DNA from: Gnetum montanum
Taxonomy: Eukaryota; Streptophyta; Gnetopsida; Gnetales; Gnetaceae
Direction: 5' to 3'
Length of the DNA stretch: 64,000 nucleotides
Assembly (NCBI GenBank): GCA_015680685.1
Contig: MNCI01012628.1
Span: 750,100 to 814,099, forward strand
Shown piece after piece: positions 32,638 through 45,339 of this stretch. The notes beneath the pieces are model-generated. The model was given only the letters and a program-made list of their open reading frames with translations. It did no database searches and was not told where the DNA came from. Position 1 is the first letter of the stretch, and every line of letters starts with the position of its first letter. Both the position numbers and the translations under genes were made by a program.

Positions 32638-34929
32638 CATGTATTATTATATCTAAATATCTTAATATCATTTTTTTGCAATTTGAGTATTTCTATTATT
32701 TATTATTTTGCATGGGATTTTAGTTAATGTTTCAATAAAGTTTGACTATGTTTTGATCACATTTTACCTTGTTATAAAATTTTGCTAATGATTCAACTAT
32801 AGAACTAGGGTTTGGACCATTTTTTTGGTTTTTAACCTCTGAGATAAATTTTAATAGAATTGGCCTAGAAGGAAACAATGGTTAGAATCATGCTGTAGAT
32901 CACAAGGCATCCATGTCAATCTGTAGAAACCTAGTTATGAGTTTGCAAGGAGTTTACCATGAATATTTAATTATATTTCTAAAATCTATGTGAAGAATGT
33001 AGCAGCTTTTGTAAATTGATTGTTGGTCTCTAGAAAATGGAAAATTGTGAAAATAGCATTTGTCAAGTTTCTAGACACCTAAAAACTAGAAATCTGTAAC
33101 TATTGATGTTTTAGCAATTGTAGGAGCCTAGAACAATCATGACTAGTTTAGATTCCTATTTGGAAATATTTTATAATTTTTTATACATTCATCAAATTTC
33201 ATTCTTTGGGTTTAGGCCTCATTTGACACATTAGAACCTTCAATTTAATAACATTTCTTAACCTATTAGCCTAGATCTTCTAGTTTGGGCATTTAACATT
33301 TTGGAAAATCTATCTAACCACTTTTTGTTTAATACATTATGAGATTTAGGCTTACTAATCATTTATAAACCATATTAATTTTAGATTCATCAACTACATG
33401 ATTGATGTAAGATTTAGGCTCACCAATTCTCTACTTTGGAATAGTTGGCTTCATTGGTTATTTAGGTTCATTTCCTTACCATTTAGGAATTTTTGTGTTA
33501 AATCTATTATCTATTTCCTTTTTAGTTTGGTTTGGTCAAATTGGAAGTATGTAGATTTTAGACTTACCAATTTGACCATGTGTTGGTTTTAGACTCACCA
33601 ATATGTGAGTTTTAGACTTACTAATCATTTGATGATATGTGGGTTATAGACTCACCAATTTGATAATATGTGGATTTTAGATTCACTAAAATGTTCATAT
33701 GCTAGATGGGTAAATGAATGGTGGTGGAATCTAATTTTATTGGTTTGATTATCTGTTCATATTTCTATTTATATAGTACATTGGTTTGGTTTGTATTTTT
33801 GTCTACTAACTTTTGGTTGTAATTAACCCATGTGAATGACTATCTAGCCACCTAATGCCTCTAACAAAACTCATAAAGTAGTATTTATTAGTTCTATTTA
33901 TCCTACCTAGTCATTCCTTGGTTTTATGTGATTTTTAGATAATTATGCTAGCTTATATGAGGAGGATTTAGAGGATAATCCTAATGATTAATTTATGTTT
34001 TGAAGATATTAAATTAAGGTTATGATTTCAATTTAAGTTGGGGTTTATTTTGTAACGTTTTGTTGGAATTATGAATTTGGTATTGGTTATGAACTTGTAT
34101 TATGCCTTATCTATTTTTGATGTAGGCCAATTCTATTTTGGATTTTGGTCATATTACATTTTATTATGCATTTTCTAGTTTTGTTTATCTAAGCATTGTT
34201 AGTACCCAATGCCTACTAGATGTATTTATAATCTAAATTTTCATATCTATCTAATATGGTTTCATTGAATCATAATGTAGCTTCTAGTTTCCATTATTAT
34301 TTTCACACTTTTATGTTTATTAATTTCTTACTTCGGCTAGGTCACATTCTATTTTGGTAATGAACATTATTTTAATCATGTTTTACATTTTTTTTTTCAT
34401 ATCTTCTCTTACTCCTATACAGTTGTTCCATGGATGCCTACTACTTTTCCTATTAAAATTTTCTTAACATCCATTTGAGCTTAGTAAGCAATGTTTTACT
34501 TTTTTACATAATTATGTATTTTATCTAAGTAATCTCTTTCTATCCTAAGCCTAGTTAGAAGGGTGTTATATGTAATGACTTATAACATAATCATTTTAAA
34601 CCATTATCCCTCTTAACCATAAAAATTTATTAGTCAAGGAAGTACTCATTTTTTAAAAATAAAATATAACTATGTCAAATAGGAGGATTTCTCCTTCATC
34701 TTTGCATTCTAGTCTTGACAGTATTAAATTCTTTATAGTTCCAACTAATAATATGTTGCTCGCTACATTTTTAAAGGTTAAAGTTGTAGGATGTTTGTCA
34801 TCTTTTAATTGGTTTAAATTATTATATGACGTATTTCAATATTTATACTAGCATTTCTCTCAATCATTTTTACTTCTAATTGATTATCTTTTATTTCATC
34901 TGTTGGGTATGTAGCATTACCTAATTTTA

Positions 34930-36170
34930 TTAACTTATCTTTTCTTGGCTATTCTATTTGATGTTAATATTTGGGCATTAACTAGGAATGAGTTAGATAA
35001 ATCATCTAATGATGTACTTATAACACTTTCATTTATAGGAGTTTGTAATACTATGTATGGATCTTTCAACTTTGTTGTCAATTTACTAGGAAATTTATGC
35101 AATATCATGTTATAAATGTGCTTCATTTTTTTCTTATTTATTTGTTATTTATCAATTTTATAAAGTTTCTTATTTATTTGTTATAAATGTGCATGCATTC
35201 ATAATTTATCAAGTTTATGTGTTTAAGCAATCTTAATGTCTTAATTAAATTCCTTATCAAAACTAAGTTGATTAGCTAGTCTTCAACATTGGCACTTAAT
35301 TTATATGAGTAAGAGACATGGTTCATCATAAATCAATCAATAATATTAGTATTCTAAATTTTTTTAGAAGTTTTCCCATAGTGCATCTTGTAACTTTTTA
35401 GACCAATCTTTCATTTTAGCACATATTGCTTTGGTTAGGATTTTTAGGATGATTCCATTGACATTTTTCAATTTCACCATTTGATTGATAATTATAGGCA
35501 ATTTCTCATTTATATTGGACTTCATAATTTTTAAGGAATATTTCCATAACTTTGTTAATGAAATTAATTCCTTAATCACTAATAATTACACATGGAATCT
35601 CATATCACATGACAATATGTTCTCTTAAAAAGGTTACAACTACCTTAACATCATTTGGTTGGGTTGTCTTTGCTCGATTCATTTGGTTACATAATATTTA
35701 TAAAATAAGATATATTGGCTAGCATTTAAAGATGGAAATAGTCATAATAAGTCTAAAACCCATACATTGAAAAGTTATATTATTAATATGATATCAAGTA
35801 ACATTTCTTGCCTTTTTAGCATTGTCCCTACCCATTAACAACTATCACATTTATAAATGTATGTGTAAGCATCTTTAAAAATAGTGGGTTAATAAAACCC
35901 ACTTTTTAGTATTTTTAAGAGTATTTTATAGCTATCAAAGTATCCTCCTTCAAGGTCATTATGATACATACAAAGTATTTCTTATTGTTCATCTTCTATA
36001 ATACATCTTCTAGCCACTTCGTCCCTACTGACGTAATAGAGGTAAGGCTTACTCCATATATATCTTGGTATATCTTTCAAAAAGGATTTCATTTCTTCAT
36101 TACTCCATTTGATTGGCATCTTCATTATGACTAAATAGTTAGCTATATCAGATACCTATGGGCCCTTGAT
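34930..36170 (-). pseudogene. Integrase relic of H
   Basis: Landmarks in order on the minus strand: KILKSGFY, PTIFKDAYTYIYKCDSC, VGTMLKRQEMLLDIIL (Athila integrase zinc finger and 'GNI..R.EMP...IL'), KYILFYKYYVTKWIE-like, IINQMVKLKNVNGIILKILTK and KDWSKKLQDALW. The C-terminal FPSKLTTKLKDPYIVL (34935-35126) matches 'FPGKLKSKW.GPF.V'. The catalytic triad cannot be read intact. Confidence 0.72.
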
Positions 36171-36179
36171 TAGAAAACA

Positions 36180-36700
36180 TTACTCATTAGGAAATTTATT
36201 ACTAAATTTTTCTTTGGTTCTATTCTCCTCTAACATTTCCAACTTAGGAAGATTATCTATTACAACACTATTTCTATCTTTTTTCTCAAGAATCTTAAGA
36301 TCAAATTCTTAAAGTAATAAAAATCACTTCATAATTCTAGCATTTTCGATTTTTTTATTGACTAGGAAATTAATGGTTGAATGGTCTTTATACACCCTAG
36401 TTTTTCATCCAATAAGATAATCCCTAAACTTATCTAGATCATATACAATTACTAGAAGTTCTTTATTGATAGTTATTTAATTTACTTGTGCTTGATCTAG
36501 ACTTTTAAACACATACCAAATTACTCTAGGCTAATTTTCTATATATTGGCCAAGAACCACTCCTATAGTTGTATCACTTGTATCACATATTAAATTAAAA
36601 GAAAATTCCCAATTGGATGAATTAAGTACTAAAGCTAAAGTTACCCTTCTCTTATGTTCACTAAAGGCTTGTCAACACTCATCAATCCAATTGAAGGGCA
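36180..36700 (-). pseudogene. RNase H relic of H
   Basis: Reads WEFSFNLICDTSDTTIGVVL ('PFELMCDASD.AVGAVLGQ'), then INKELLVIVYDLDKFRDYL ('TEKELLA.VFA.EKFR.YL'), VYKDHSTINFLVNKK and LLLEFDLKILEKKD-like. It follows RT directly. Stops at several former CAG/CAA codons. Confidence 0.7.
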
Positions 36701-37760
36701 CATCTTTGTTAAAGTATTTATAAAGAGGTTTTGTAGTTTTTGAAAAATTCCTAATGCATCTCCTATAATATTTAGCATGTTCCAAGAAGGATCTAAGTGT
36801 TATTAAGTTGGTGGGAGGTAGAAGTGCTGAGATAATTTTAAATTTCTTCTCATTCATCTTAATCCCTTATTTTGAAGTTATGTGCCCTATGACTACACTT
36901 ATCACCATTAGATGGCTTTTTTCCCAACTAAGTTTAAAATATTTATTAATGCATCTATCCAAGACATATTATAATTGTTCTAAAGTTTGTTCATCGTTAT
37001 CCCTATATAATGAAAACCATCCATAAATATCTTTATAAACTCCTCTAACATATCAAAAAAATATGAACATTATAGCTCTTTTGTTAGTCTTTTGTTAGTT
37101 TTTTTGTTAGTCTTTTTTTAGTTTTCTGAGGCTATGGCTACTTGATTAGAACCATTAAATCCATCAAGAAAAAAATAGTATTCATGCCCCTCTCACCTTT
37201 CTAATATTTTCTCTCTTTATGGTAAAGGAAAATGATTTTTTTACTTTAATTAAGTTTTCTAAATCTACATACAAACACCATGTTCCATCATTTTGGAAAT
37301 TACCATGATGGGACTAACCCATTTACTATCAGCTATAGGGTAAATTATGCCCTCATTTCATAGTTTAGATATTTCATCTTTTATGATTTGTTTAAGAGCT
37401 AGATTAATTTCCCTTGGTGGATTCCTAATAGGCATAACATTATCTTTAAGCTAGATTTGATGTTAAAATTATGATTAGAAATCCCATGATGGATATCTTC
37501 ATAAATCCATGCAAATGTCTTGGATTTTCTTCTAAATATTTTGATTAGTTTATTTTCATAATTAATTTTTAATTAAAAATTATTATTACTGGTTTATCTT
37601 CTATAATAAAAATATATTTTAGTCTATTCAATAATTCTTTATGTTTTAAGGAATTGTTACTTCGCTGGTCTATATTATTCCTTGTAATTCTTGATCCTAG
37701 ATTAAAAATTTGATCCAAGATATTTTGTTGTTCTTCAATAGAGGAATCCAAAGGACCTTC
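36600..37760 (-). pseudogene. Reverse transcriptase relic of H (Athila-like)
   Basis: Reads KSKTFAWIYEDIHHG ('AIGW...DIKGI'), DSKWVSPIMVISK (37265-37340), IFMDGF at about 37015-37035 in place of the catalytic FMDD, then SALLPPTNLITLRSFLEHAK and YYRRCIRNFSKTTKPLYK (open 36672-36857), the thumb region 'FLGHAGFYRRFIKDFSKI'. The second catalytic Asp is Gly; inactive. Confidence 0.75.
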
Positions 37761-38109
37761 ATCAAAATTGTTAAGTGTTTAAAGTTTCCTATATTCAACC
37801 ATAGCTAAAGTTGGAACTGAATAAAGTGTTCTTTTCTCTTTAAAATCTTGGCTTATTCTATTTTCTTTTATCTTATCAAATATGTTAAGAATAAATGTAA
37901 GATTCGCAAAAGTGAGTTGGAGTTAGCTTGACCTATAATGAATAATATCATTTATTGTTACAAGCCAAGGTCTTCTCAGGATGTTAGAGAAACATTATGG
38001 TTCCTTAACTCCTAAGATAACAAAGTCCACTAGATATGTTTCTTTTTATAATTTCCACTATAAAGTCTTCAACTATTTCTAATGGCTTAACTATTGAACC
38101 ATCAATGAT

Positions 38110-38260
38110 AAAGATAGACATATTTACTTTTTAAATGTTTTTCAAGTCTAATGTTTCATCCATTTCACATGGAATAATATTAATGCTTAAATCCATATCC
38201 AATAAGGCATTTCTAATTATCTTGACATTAATTTTTATAGGAATGGTTGGTACCCATGGG
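38110..38260 (-). pseudogene. Protease relic of H
   Basis: The minus strand of 38161-38220 reads IIRNALLDMDLSINIIPCEM, matching 'ALLDLGASVNLLPYSV'. The active-site glycine has become Asp. Confidence 0.65.
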
Positions 38261-39099
38261 TGTTGATATTTTTCAATCTCACAACTCTTAATAAGTTATG
38301 ATAGGTTATCTACAAACTACATTTATTTAGGGATTTTCTAATTCCTTTTTTGTGCATAATTTCCTCATGTACTTCACATAAAGACTTCACATAAAGAGAG
38401 TTTTCTTTCTGTCTTGCTTAAGTGAAATATGTAAATATAGCTCAACATTTTCTCAATGTTCTTTAGTAGAAATGGAGGTTGAACTATCTTTCTTGTTATA
38501 AGTAATGTTTATTGGGATGTCCATGGTTGATCCCTTAGTTTTTCCTCCATTTTATTCATACTCAACTCAATTTTCTTAGGTAACTTCTCCCCTAATTATT
38601 CTTCATGTACTTGATCCTTGAAGCTTACTTTCTTACAAGGTTTAATTTCTAACATTTTTGCACTTCTTGTAGTAAAGGAATTTATTTGTTTATTCTCCTT
38701 TATTTGGTTTATGGGGTTGGAATCATGTTGGAAGCATAATTCTCCTTTCATTAAGTATTGGATTTACTTTCTAGTTTCAAACAGAAATTATCTATTCTCC
38801 ATAATGAAGGCTATAAGAATTTGTGTTAGGTGGTCCAAATGCTCATTTTTTGGATTCCTAAAAGATCTAAAACTATTTTTAGACATTAGCACTAGTTGTT
38901 GGTAGAATGACCTTGGTTAAAATGAAGAGTAGTTTTGATTCTAAATCTATAAAAGATCCTTATAAGTTTTGAATTTCCTCATCATTGTAGGTTAAGGCTA
39001 GACAATTAGTAATGTTATGTTGTTTGTTTTCACAAAGCCCATAGCTTTTTCTAGAGCTATGTCATTTTATTTATTAATTAGCTTAATTAAATCATCTAA

Positions 39100-40300
39100 T
39101 TTCTTATTTTATTACTTTGTTTAATGAGTTAATCTTTGCATGACATAAGGTTTCAGTCAATGCTTACTTTGGTCTACCAAGAAATATATAGGTCTTCAAC
39201 CTTCCTTTTGTATAACATATAGAATATTATCCTCATATGCAAAGTCCACATTTTATCTATAATAAGGTAATAAACCATCTATAAAAATTTGTATTGATTT
39301 GTGGGCACAAAATCCATGGTTGGAATTTTTAAGACATAATTATTTAAGCCTATTTAAAGCATTTTCATAGTTCTCATCCTTCCTTTGCATAAATCTCATT
39401 AGTTGTTTTCTAAGGATATATAATTTATCATTGAACAAAATATGTTAAATAGAGGTTACTTTAAATTTATCAAATGATTCTATTTTATTTCTTAAGGCTT
39501 AAAGCTAAAAATTAGTTTTTTCTTTTAAGTTATATTTGAAGGAAATCATTTTTGTTCTATCTTCACCTTGAGAAGTTAACATAGCTATCATGATTTTAAG
39601 TTTCTTCACATGAGATACTCAATCCTCCTCATTAATTCTCTTAAAGATGGGTAGCAAATGTGAGTTTTTAACTTTTACATTTCTTACATGGGGGAATACT
39701 ATGGGTCTTGGAGGAATAATAGGTGTTCTTTGATTTAATAAGTCTCCTAAGATTTAATCCTAGTGAGGTTGCCCTATAGGAATGTATGAGCATATACTTC
39801 CAAAGAAAAGAGGGGTCATAGCTTGGGATCTTAAAAAAGACACATTATAGAATGGAGATCCTAGTGTAAATGATGAAGTTCCTATAAGTTGGTATGGGAG
39901 TTGGATCAGGTATAGATACAGATGTGGCTAGTACTATAAGTGAAGTTTGAAAATTTAAAAAACTTCTTAGCTGAGTAGTATTTCCTAAGGTTATATATGA
40001 CTTTGTATTTGAGTAATTGAAGGATTTTTCTCTTGGTAGATAACCATCATAATTAGATTTGTTGTATCCATTTTAATATTCAAAGAATCAGGGAAATGGT
40101 TAAAAACTAATAAAAAAGAGAATTGAGTTGAGGGCTCCTCATTTAATTCACAAATTTTACCAATTTCCTCCTCTATTAGTTATTTTATGATGGAATATTG
40201 TATAATCTATCCTAGAGCTTGAACTCTTTGTGTAAGGCTCTAATGTTAGTTGCCTAAAATTTCTTCCACTCTCTTAATGTTACTTTATATACGCTATTGT
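39100..40300 (-). pseudogene. gag relic of H
   Basis: Reads DENYENALNRLK, LCLKNSNHGFCAHKSIQIFI and DGLLPYYR, with VDFAYEDNI after it. This is the Athila gag signature 'E.FYEAWERFK.LL..CPHHG....IQTFYNGL'. The N-terminal side continues to the edge of element F. Many stops. Confidence 0.68.
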
Positions 40301-40584
40301 CCTTTCACAGTTGATTAAGTTAACTTGAATTCAAAATTTTCTTGGTTTTTAGTGAAAATTTTAGAAGTTATATGAGTTATAGTTGCTTAAATTAAAGTTT
40401 CTTTTTATTACTCTATTTTCTCAAACTAAAGACTATATCTCTCTTATTCAAAGTACTCAAGAATATTTTCTAGATCAGTTAGCAATGGATGTTTATAATA
40501 ACTCTTAGTGTTATAAGATGATTGAACTATAGTAGGATTCTTAAATTGTTTATTTAGTTTAGTTAATATTCCCAACAAGTATAA

Positions 40585-40589
40585 CCTTC
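40585..40589. repeat. Target-site duplication of element F, left copy
   Basis: CCTTC, identical to 49908-49912. Confidence 0.8.
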
Positions 40590-41426
40590 AAATGAATCGT
40601 GTTTAGACATGCTCCAATATTGGATATGTGATATTGGATACCCGATACCAAACCCCAAAATGCAATGTCAAATATCCAATATCATGGTGTTTATGCCAGC
40701 CTATAAATATAGCACTTGGCCACATGATTTTTAGATAGTTTTTTTCATAGAGTAATGAAGTTCTTATAGTTTAGCCATTCTAGAGTTAGAATATTTCTGA
40801 GTGGCCGTAGTAGGAGTCTGAGTGTGTACAGATCTTTGTTCAAGCACTGATGTACCTAGGCATAGTAGTGTGATGAAAATAAAGACAAGTCCTTTTGATC
40901 ATCCTTGTAGCACTGAGAATAGATTAATATTTCCTTTAATGCATTTAATACTCATGCACTTTACCTTAATGCAATTTAATTAAGCAATTAATTTCCAGTT
41001 GTTAATGAACATAAGCATGACCACTTTGAGCATACATGTAGCACTTTGTAACCCAAAAACACTTAATGTTTGGTAACCCAGTAGTGCTATATGCATTCAG
41101 AATGTGTTTGGAGAATGGAAACAAGTACCTGTGTTAGGCTAGCTAGGTAGTAGATTAATTAGATATTAAATTACTCTACCTTTTATTCTTGCTCTAGGTG
41201 ATTAAACTTATAAAACATAAAATGATAAAAATCATATACCTCAATTACACTTAACCATAAACTTGTACCTCATGAGTGGAACTAAGAAGACAACAATTGT
41301 CCCAATTAGATTTCACTTCCTTGAACCAGTGTAGCTAGGAACTTAAGATCTACGAAGTTCAACCGGATCGTGCATGAACACTTTTGATTCATATGGTTGG
41401 ACGTAGGGGTATCTCGTCGCTCATCA
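40590..41426 (+). mobile_element. 5' LTR of element F
   Basis: The start has decayed from TGATGAATTATG to AAATGAATCGTG; the end is GCTCATCA. It has GATATCC/GATATT-type motifs (about 40615-40685) before the TATA box CTATAAATATAG (40701-40712). About 90 percent similar to the 3' LTR by eye. Confidence 0.83.
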
Positions 41427-41427
41427 T

Positions 41428-41445
41428 TGGCACCATTTCTTGGGA
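41428..41445 (+). other. Degenerate primer-binding site of element F (tRNA-Asp type)
   Basis: TGGCACCATTTCTTGGGA, one base after the LTR. The following leader aligns with the leader of element A, not with tRNA. Confidence 0.75.
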
Positions 41446-41586
41446 CCTTTTAGTTGTTATGTGCTCTATCTAGAAATTAGTGAAAATTATTAAAAATCAT
41501 TGGTCCAAATCATAGAGTCATATCACACTTTAAAATAACAACAACAATATTTAAAAGCACACTGCATATTTTTTCTATAACATAAA

Positions 41587-43393
41587 ATGTCTTCTTCTCA
41601 CAGGAGCAATTCTATGCCCAAGTTTGACAAAGTTCATCAATAGGTGCCTCAACAATACCAAGTGGTATATGCTCATCCTAATGAGTATGTACCAAATTTC
41701 ACCTTCATCCTACACTAGGATGAACAATTGCGATGACATGACATAAAGGGCAACATCATGTTGCTACTCGATTGATCCATTCTTGAAATGCTCCAACAAA
41801 CTCTTGTGTGTTTGGGCCTCCAAGGACTTCATGCTAAGTACATTATATAGGATAGTGATGCCAAGGATTATCATCCCACTAAAGCACAACATCTTAGGGA
41901 TCGGTAGCTAGAACAATGCTATGAATCTGTGAAGGGGAAGTGATTCAATGATTCTCTATTCCTGTTGTACCAAAAAGATGGTGGAGAACCCTTCTTTAAG
42001 GGTTTTCCATTCAGTGAAATTCCTCTCTTTGACTTTGGTTAAGGAGGTCAAAACCAAAACCTACAATCCATGATCCACAATCCTAGTTCTAGCAAGAATC
42101 AATCTAATGAAAAAGGAAGATCCAACGAGGGAAGTCATTGTAGGGATGCGAACAAGAAACAAGATCATTATCATGGCTATGATCATCAAAGAGGGGGTAG
42201 CAAGCACCGTGATGGAGGTGACTGATGGGACCAAGATAACTAGACCATCAGACGGGCCAAAACCAAGGGTGTAAGCATTCAAGAGAGACCCATCACCATG
42301 AACGAAGGGATAGCAAAGGACATCATAGACACCAAAATCAAGACCTCAATGAGGCTTTGCTTGCTACCCGAAGTATGCTAAATATTGCAAAGGTAGTACA
42401 AATTCTCACAAGGCATGTAAAGGATAGTCGAATCAAGAGGCTAGACATGAACAATATCCCTTAGTTCGAAGGGAGATATAACTTAGATTCGCAGAACCAT
42501 CTCCAAGATTTCTAAGATGCATGTGCCTTGCAAAAAATAGAAAATTAGTGGCAAAAGCTTAAGTTATTTCCAAGGACACTCATTAAAGAAGTAGAAAACT
42601 AGTACTGATCCTTAGAACTGAAATCTATCAGACAATGGAGTACAATGCTTGAATTATTCAATGACAAATATCAAACATACTCCAGAGTGTCCAATTTTAG
42701 AAGGAAAATCCAAGGATGGAAACAATGAACACATGAACCCTTGTACGTTGTAATCGGCCAATATTATTCCTTATTGCACAAATGTCTAAGCCATGGTTAT
42801 TCTCAACTGGACCAACTTTTCCACATTGTAGACTAGCTTCAATTCGAAATGACAAGAACCCTTGGCATCTATGCCCAAGGGCAACTATCAGAATTAAGCA
42901 CCTATCAAGTCCAAAGATTAATTAAGCAAGTAGCTAAAGAGGAAGGAGAATTAAGAAAGCGAGAAAGTGTAGAAGAGTAAAATCATGATCCTTCCATTTG
43001 CAATAGGGAGGTTTGATTCTATGATAATGAGGAAGAATTAGCACTTGATGAGGTGGTGAATAGGAAAACCTTGTCGCTTCAAAAATTTTGATATGAAATT
43101 ACAGCCAAGGTTGATCAGTTATGGAACTCCATGGATATTAGATTTCAAGCTATCTTGAAAACTACTAAAGAGTCAAAAGAACAAGATAGTGATCATGAGC
43201 GCAAGAGGTGCAAGGAGGCTGAATGTGCCCATCAAAGAGGTAAGGGCAAGATTTCTGCGGTAGGAGAATTTGTGGGAAGCAAATCAGATGATGGTGGTGG
43301 GTGTGACATCTTCCATTATGAACAACCTAAGGAATGTTTTCCTATTGTGTCACAATTACAAGAATCTGGGATGTACACCTTTTATCCATGATT
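41587..43393 (+). pseudogene. gag of element F
   Basis: Starts ATG 41587 (MSSSHRSNSMPKF), then VVYAHPNEYVPNFTFILH. A His/Lys/Asp-rich stretch at about 42090-42235 (KKQDHYHGYDHQRGGSKHRD) parallels the His-rich region of A. The Retrotrans_gag core lies at about 42440-42960, parallel to A, and the C-terminal AKVDQLWNSMDIRFQAILK is in the open stretch 43131-43391. At least ten stops, mostly at former CAG/CAA/TGG codons. Confidence 0.75.
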
Positions 43394-44080
43394 AGCACAA
43401 AGGTAAACTCCTAGAAGGTTGCCTTATCCTCAAGGCAATTCTAGGCAGTTCCATCAACAACAATAGTATTATCCAAGTAGAACTCCACCACAACCATATG
43501 AGTAGTATCAATAGTGATAGCAACCAAAATCATAGGCGCTAGCATCACCAAGGCAACAATACCCTTATAAACAACCTAATCCATATGGGTATTACATTTA
43601 GCAACCCTTGTCTTCATGTGACTCTTCTAGTCATGTTTCTACTTTGCAACCTCACTACTACCCTCTTGATTATTATCAAATTCATTCTCCACATGTAAGG
43701 AGTAATACCACATTTTATCCTTATCCTCCTCTTGCTCTTGCACATGTTCCTACATCCTCCGCATAGCTACCACCTACTCCACCTATGTAGGGTGAACTCC
43801 CAGCTCAACCGTAGCAATGCAATGCCACCAAGGCCATTAATCTACAACCGATTCATCAACTAAGTGGTTTAGACACTCAATCTAAGAAAAGACTTTCTTT
43901 TAACTCAAAAATCCACCTAAGCCCTCACATACACCTACGATTGGAAACCATGTTTCTCTGTCTCCCTCTATATCAAATTTTTTTGAGTCTCCTTCAAACC
44001 AAATACTACCCAGGATCCATACTATTATGCTTACTCATGTTGTATTTGATTGGATCCATGCTGGAAACCTTTCTAAGAAA
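43394..44080 (+). pseudogene. Gag-protease linker of element F (Pro/Gln/Tyr-rich)
   Basis: Readings such as PYKQPNPYGYYI and PLPPTPPM, low complexity, broken by stops. Same position as the Pro/Gln-rich linker of A. Confidence 0.5.
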
Positions 44081-44521
44081 TTAATAGATTTTGGGAGTTC
44101 TCTTATTTATTTCTAGATTGCTAAGAATGAACCGTGCAAAGCTCTTCTTGATTCATGTTCTGGTGTCAACTTGATTTCTCATGAGATGTATACTACATGA
44201 AACTTGCCTCCTCTAAAGAAGAGCAATATCAGATTAGAATTGGTAGACCAATCCATCACTGTTCCATTGGGACTGATAGAAAACATTCTAACCACTATCT
44301 ATGGGTGGTCTTATCCTACTAATTTCCTAATGATCAAGGTGGAGAATAGTAAAGGGAACTTCCCAATCATCATGGGAAGGGCATGGCTAAGCATCATTGA
44401 TGCAAGAATGGGCATCAAATATCTTTCCCAGGAAATATCTAAGGAAAATGCATTTGAGAAGATCAAGAAAAATAAAATTCCATGCATTGCATATAGCAAT
44501 ATAGGCCACAAAGGTAATTAA
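44081..44521 (+). pseudogene. Protease relic of element F
   Basis: ALLDSCSGVNLISHEMYTT has the retropepsin loop with the catalytic Gly replaced by Cys (DSCSG; DSGSG in A). The open stretch 44204-44521 continues NLPPLKKSNIRLELVDQS and GNFPIIMGRAWLSIIDARMG. A TGA lies between the two parts. Confidence 0.75.
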
Positions 44522-44539
44522 ACCCCAAACTGAAGCAAA

Positions 44540-45330
44540 TCATCAAGGAGAAATTGAAAAACTCCTCAAGATGGGGTTTATCTATCCCATTTTAAATAGC
44601 AAGTGGGTTAGTCCACTCATTATTGTGCCAAAGAAAGGTTGTAACTGGTGGGTCTACATCAATTTTCGGCTACTAAATATGGCAACTTTTAAGGACCATT
44701 TTCCATTGCCATTTTTTGATCAAGTGTTAGACACAATATCTAGGCATTGCTACTATAATATTTTGGATTGTTATAGTGGCTATAACCAAATTTAGATCAC
44801 ACCAAAGGACCAAGCCAAAACAACATTCACAAGTCCCTGGGGGACTTTTTCATATCACAAGATGCATTTTGATATGTGCAATGCCCCTACTACATTCCGA
44901 TGCCTGGTTCTTAGTATTTTTCAACAGTAGATCAATAGTGGTGTGGAAGTCTTCATGGATGATTTCTCCACCTATGGAGCTACATTTGAGCAAGCCTTGG
45001 ACCACCTTGAGCAGGTGCTAAAATGATGTGTTGAAACAAATTTATGGCTCAATTGGCAAAAGAGTCATCTGATGATCCAAGGGGGGATTACGATGCGGCA
45101 CAAAATATCACAAGCAAAAATTGAGGTTGACCTTAAAAAAATAAGGGTCATTTAAGGAATAACCTACCAACCAAAAACTGTCAAAGATGTTTGGTCATTC
45201 CTTGGACATACTAGCTACTACCAACGATTCATAGAGAATTTTACTAAGATTACAAAACCATTGGTTGAGCTAACAAAGAAAAATGCTCCATATGTCTAGA
45301 CCACATAAAGCATTCTAACAACTAAAGGAG
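44540..45330 (+). pseudogene. Reverse transcriptase relic of element F
   Basis: GFIYPILNSKWVSPLIIVPK, YINFRLLNMATFKDHFPLPF, DQVLDTIS and LDCYSGYNQI are in the open stretch 44571-44795. Then come KTTFTSPWGTFSYHKM, CNAPTTF and the catalytic box VFMDDFSTYG at 44949-44978, intact. The connection CVETNLWLNWQKSHLMIQGG and VWSFLGHTSYYQRFIENFTK follow. Internal stops and a frameshift near 44795. Confidence 0.82.
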
Positions 45331-45339
45331 AAACTTGTA

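Larger units (their letters stand above)
14436..34570 (+). mobile_element. Element B: Tekay/Del-like Ty3/gypsy element with very long LTRs, carrying nested insertions
   Basis: A long LTR pair (14436-17083; 25103-34570 minus the nested element A) bounds gag, protease, RT, RNase H and integrase relics in the Ty3/gypsy order. There is a tRNA-Met-type primer site and a polypurine tract. The integrase C-terminus ends in a chromodomain-like stretch (IPMVKVIWKLHG, then EATWKVEKDLY), as in Tekay/Del chromoviruses. The interior is split between RNase H and integrase by solo LTR C, and the 3' LTR is split by element A. No clean target duplication remains (ATTAA left, TGTAA right). Heavily mutated and inactive. 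Confidence 0.8.
25103..34570 (+). mobile_element. 3' LTR of element B, split by nested element A
   Basis: The two parts are 25103-26220 and 32638-34570. The break matches an uninterrupted stretch of the 5' LTR near 15530 (TTAATCCATTTGCATGTATT there, TTAATGTG | GCATGTATTATT here). The end is GGGTGTTATA. The LTR is about 0.4 kb longer than the 5' copy, mainly through an extra block near 32935-33240. Confidence 0.78.
34571..40589 (-). mobile_element. Relic H: Athila-like Ty3/gypsy element, no LTR visible
   Basis: The minus strand carries, from high to low coordinates, gag, protease, RT, RNase H and integrase readings in the normal Ty3/gypsy order. It is bounded by the B LTR on one side and by element F on the other. 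Since F's target duplication (CCTTC) joins 40589 to 49913, H probably continued beyond 49913. All domains are riddled with stops. It is among the oldest layers of the window. Confidence 0.72.
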
